DNA from: Mesaphorura yosii
Taxonomy: Eukaryota > Arthropoda > Collembola > Poduromorpha > Tullbergiidae
DNA length: 22,220 nt
Direction: 5' to 3'
NCBI GenBank assembly: GCA_009869945.1
Contig: WIXG01000774.1
Coordinates: 1-22,220, forward strand
A program made the translations under genes and the position numbers. Below the pieces are notes generated by a model that was not told the origin of the DNA, did not search any database, and worked only from the letters and a program-made list of their open reading frames with translations. How positions within the stretch are numbered: position 1 is the stretch's first letter; each line of letters opens with the position of its first letter. Shown here one piece after another: positions 20,901 to 22,220 of the stretch.

Positions 20901-21872
20901 ATCATTTAGCCTACTGATAACCCTCAAATCTGGGAAGGAGAAATTTGGTAGGAATTTGAATGCACATGCACTTCGCATCATTTTTGCTTGCAGGAAGTGA
21001 ATTCACAAAAGTTTTCTTGCTGTTTTTAAACACTGCAACTAGCGATCCTTACCTTTGAATTGTGGATAAATGTTGTGATGTGATGTATTCGCACACACAG
21101 AGAAAGAATTTTAGAGTATTAGATTCGAGCGGTGTAGGCGAGTACAAAGTCAGAGAGATGTATTGGCGGAGAAAGTGAGACAGACGAAGCAATAAATTGC
21201 GGTTTTCTTTTTCCTCGTCTTGCAATCCACACGCACGACGATCGCTTTGCGTTTGTACATTTCGTATCTCGTGTTCCGCTTTCACTGCGGTTGAATAAGC
21301 CTCGTTTTTTGCCTTATCCTTTCTGTCACGCCCATTTACCATTTATTTAGCATAACATCAAATCTACAAAATGCGAAATACACGGCGAGGCTCCTTGGAA
21401 GAACCATTTTGCACTGTCTACTTTATTCCATTCAGTCGCTGGCATAAACAAGGCTTAACTCACGCAAAGCGGAAGATTTTATGCTAATGTGACCATGCTC
21501 ACGGCTTCATCTGCGATGCTCTTAGCTAGCTTCTGGCAATTTTTCTAAAACTCCTCGAGCATTGCGTCGTTCAGCCAGATGTTTTAATTTCAGAGCAATT
21601 AAGCTGAAATTCGTAACCCGACACTCGAGTGTCTTTCAGGCCGTTCGATGTGAGGTACGAGATGAATGGTTCGCGTTGTTCTTGGTTCCGGTACACAAAC
21701 ACGTGTCACGGTACAATGACTTTATAGGATAAAAAACGGTATGCTTTACGTCCGATAATGGCCCACAGGCCTGGCAGACGAGTCCTCTCATCCAAGGTAA
21801 TGCCTTGTATACCGACACACACAATCTATTTTTGGTGCGTTTGTAGGGAATAGGAAGGTTTGAAAGATTGGC

Positions 21873-21915
21873 CGAAGCCGTAGAGGAAGGGATCCAAAGG
21901 TCGAAGCCAGAGGAA
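21873..21915 (+). repeat. Imperfect direct repeat
   Basis: CGAAGCCGTAGAGGAA (21873-21888) is followed by CGAAGCCAGAGGAA (21902-21915), the same unit with a two-base deletion. It lies just upstream of the tRNA-like module. Confidence 0.4.
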
Positions 21916-21931
21916 CACTCAGTTCTATGAT

Positions 21932-22008
21932 ACTGTGCACTAGTAGCACAGTGCGCTAAGGAAAGAAGGGACAGGTAGGCCCGAGGATCATCGAATCGCA
22001 GTTTTTTT
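21932..22008 (+). repeat. tRNA-like A-box/B-box module with T-run, possible SINE head or tRNA relic
   Basis: TAGCACAGTGCG (21944-21955) fits the RNA polymerase III A-box pattern, and TCGAATC (21991-21997) fits the B-box core. The distance between the first A-box T and the B-box T is 47 bases, as between positions 8 and 55 of a standard tRNA. Seven T residues (22002-22008) follow and could terminate Pol III. A perfect 7-bp inverted repeat, ACTGTGC/GCACAGT (21932-21938 and 21946-21952), overlaps the A-box. No matching acceptor stem exists, so this is not an intact tRNA. Confidence 0.3.
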
Positions 22009-22220
22009 ATTTGCCTAATTCTAGCTGTACACTATGGCACGAAAGTCTTTGTGCATGGAGTTCGCGCTAAAGTTGACTTTTAGAAAAACTTACATAACTT
22101 CGGCAATTGTCAAGTAATTTAAACGAACTTTTTTTAAAAATGAAGCCAAAACAATTGTCTACGCAAGTGATTAAGCGAGTTCAAATAACAACTTTATTAA
22201 AGCAAGGCTACTCCGTCTCA

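Larger units (their letters stand above)
17908..22220 (+). other. Long non-coding stretch, possibly intron 1 of the gene starting at 17763
   Basis: Both strands were read for exons. Open frames of 60-107 codons occur (for example 19221-19496 minus, 20658-20981 minus, 19573-19836 plus), but none shows a recognised domain or convincing splice structure. Minor features: a short TGCA repeat near 19484-19498, a small inverted repeat AATTCC/GGAATT near 19185-19201, and the tRNA-like module near the right edge. Confidence 0.45.

Noticed and set aside
20658..20981. 107-codon minus-strand frame with a hydrophobic C-terminus
   Set aside because: No family similarity, no leader, and it lies in a stretch with no other coding signal.
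21937..22008. Intact tRNA gene
   Set aside because: A-box and B-box spacing fit, but the 3' acceptor strand is a T-run and cannot pair with GCACTAG, so it is reported only as a tRNA-like module.

Overview
This is eukaryotic (animal) nuclear DNA. Genes are split by short GT-AG introns (many of 65-120 bp), end in AATAAA-type signals, and encode animal-typical proteins such as follistatin and a thioredoxin-fold ER isomerase. Six complete protein-coding genes sit in about 15 kb, so the genome is compact. Gene content and short introns suit a small protostome invertebrate (an ecdysozoan such as a tardigrade or small arthropod is possible), but the sequence alone does not let me name the species.

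Layout, left to right: (1) 697-2866 (+), LMBRD2, a multi-pass membrane protein of the LMBR1 family, 4 exons. (2) 3492-6218 (+), AGGF1, with coiled-coil, OCRE, FHA and G-patch regions, 6 exons. (3) 7184-9883 (+), follistatin, a secreted TGF-beta/activin antagonist, 5 exons. (4) 10237-11052 (-), an ARL14EP-like protein with an ARF7EP_C cysteine domain, 4 exons, tail-to-tail with follistatin. (5) 11668-12246 (+), endosulfine/ARPP19, 3 exons, head-to-head with the ARL14EP-like gene. (6) 12697-15256 (-), PDIA3/ERp57-type protein disulfide isomerase ending in KDEL, 9 exons, tail-to-tail with endosulfine.

From 15.26 kb to the right edge (about 7 kb) only one coding piece is supportable: a signal-peptide exon at 17763-17907 (+) ending in a clean splice donor, whose mature N-terminus resembles class-1 semaphorins. 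If so, the remaining 4.3 kb is its first intron. That stretch contains a tRNA-like A-box/B-box module followed by a T-run near 21.94-22.01 kb.

The six genes do not form a pathway. They are independent genes (membrane signalling, nuclear RNA/vascular factor, secreted antagonist, ARF-family effector, mitotic PP2A inhibitor, ER folding) packed closely, with two convergent pairs and one divergent pair. Exon boundaries were set by reading frame, splice consensus and remembered family sequences, without transcript data.
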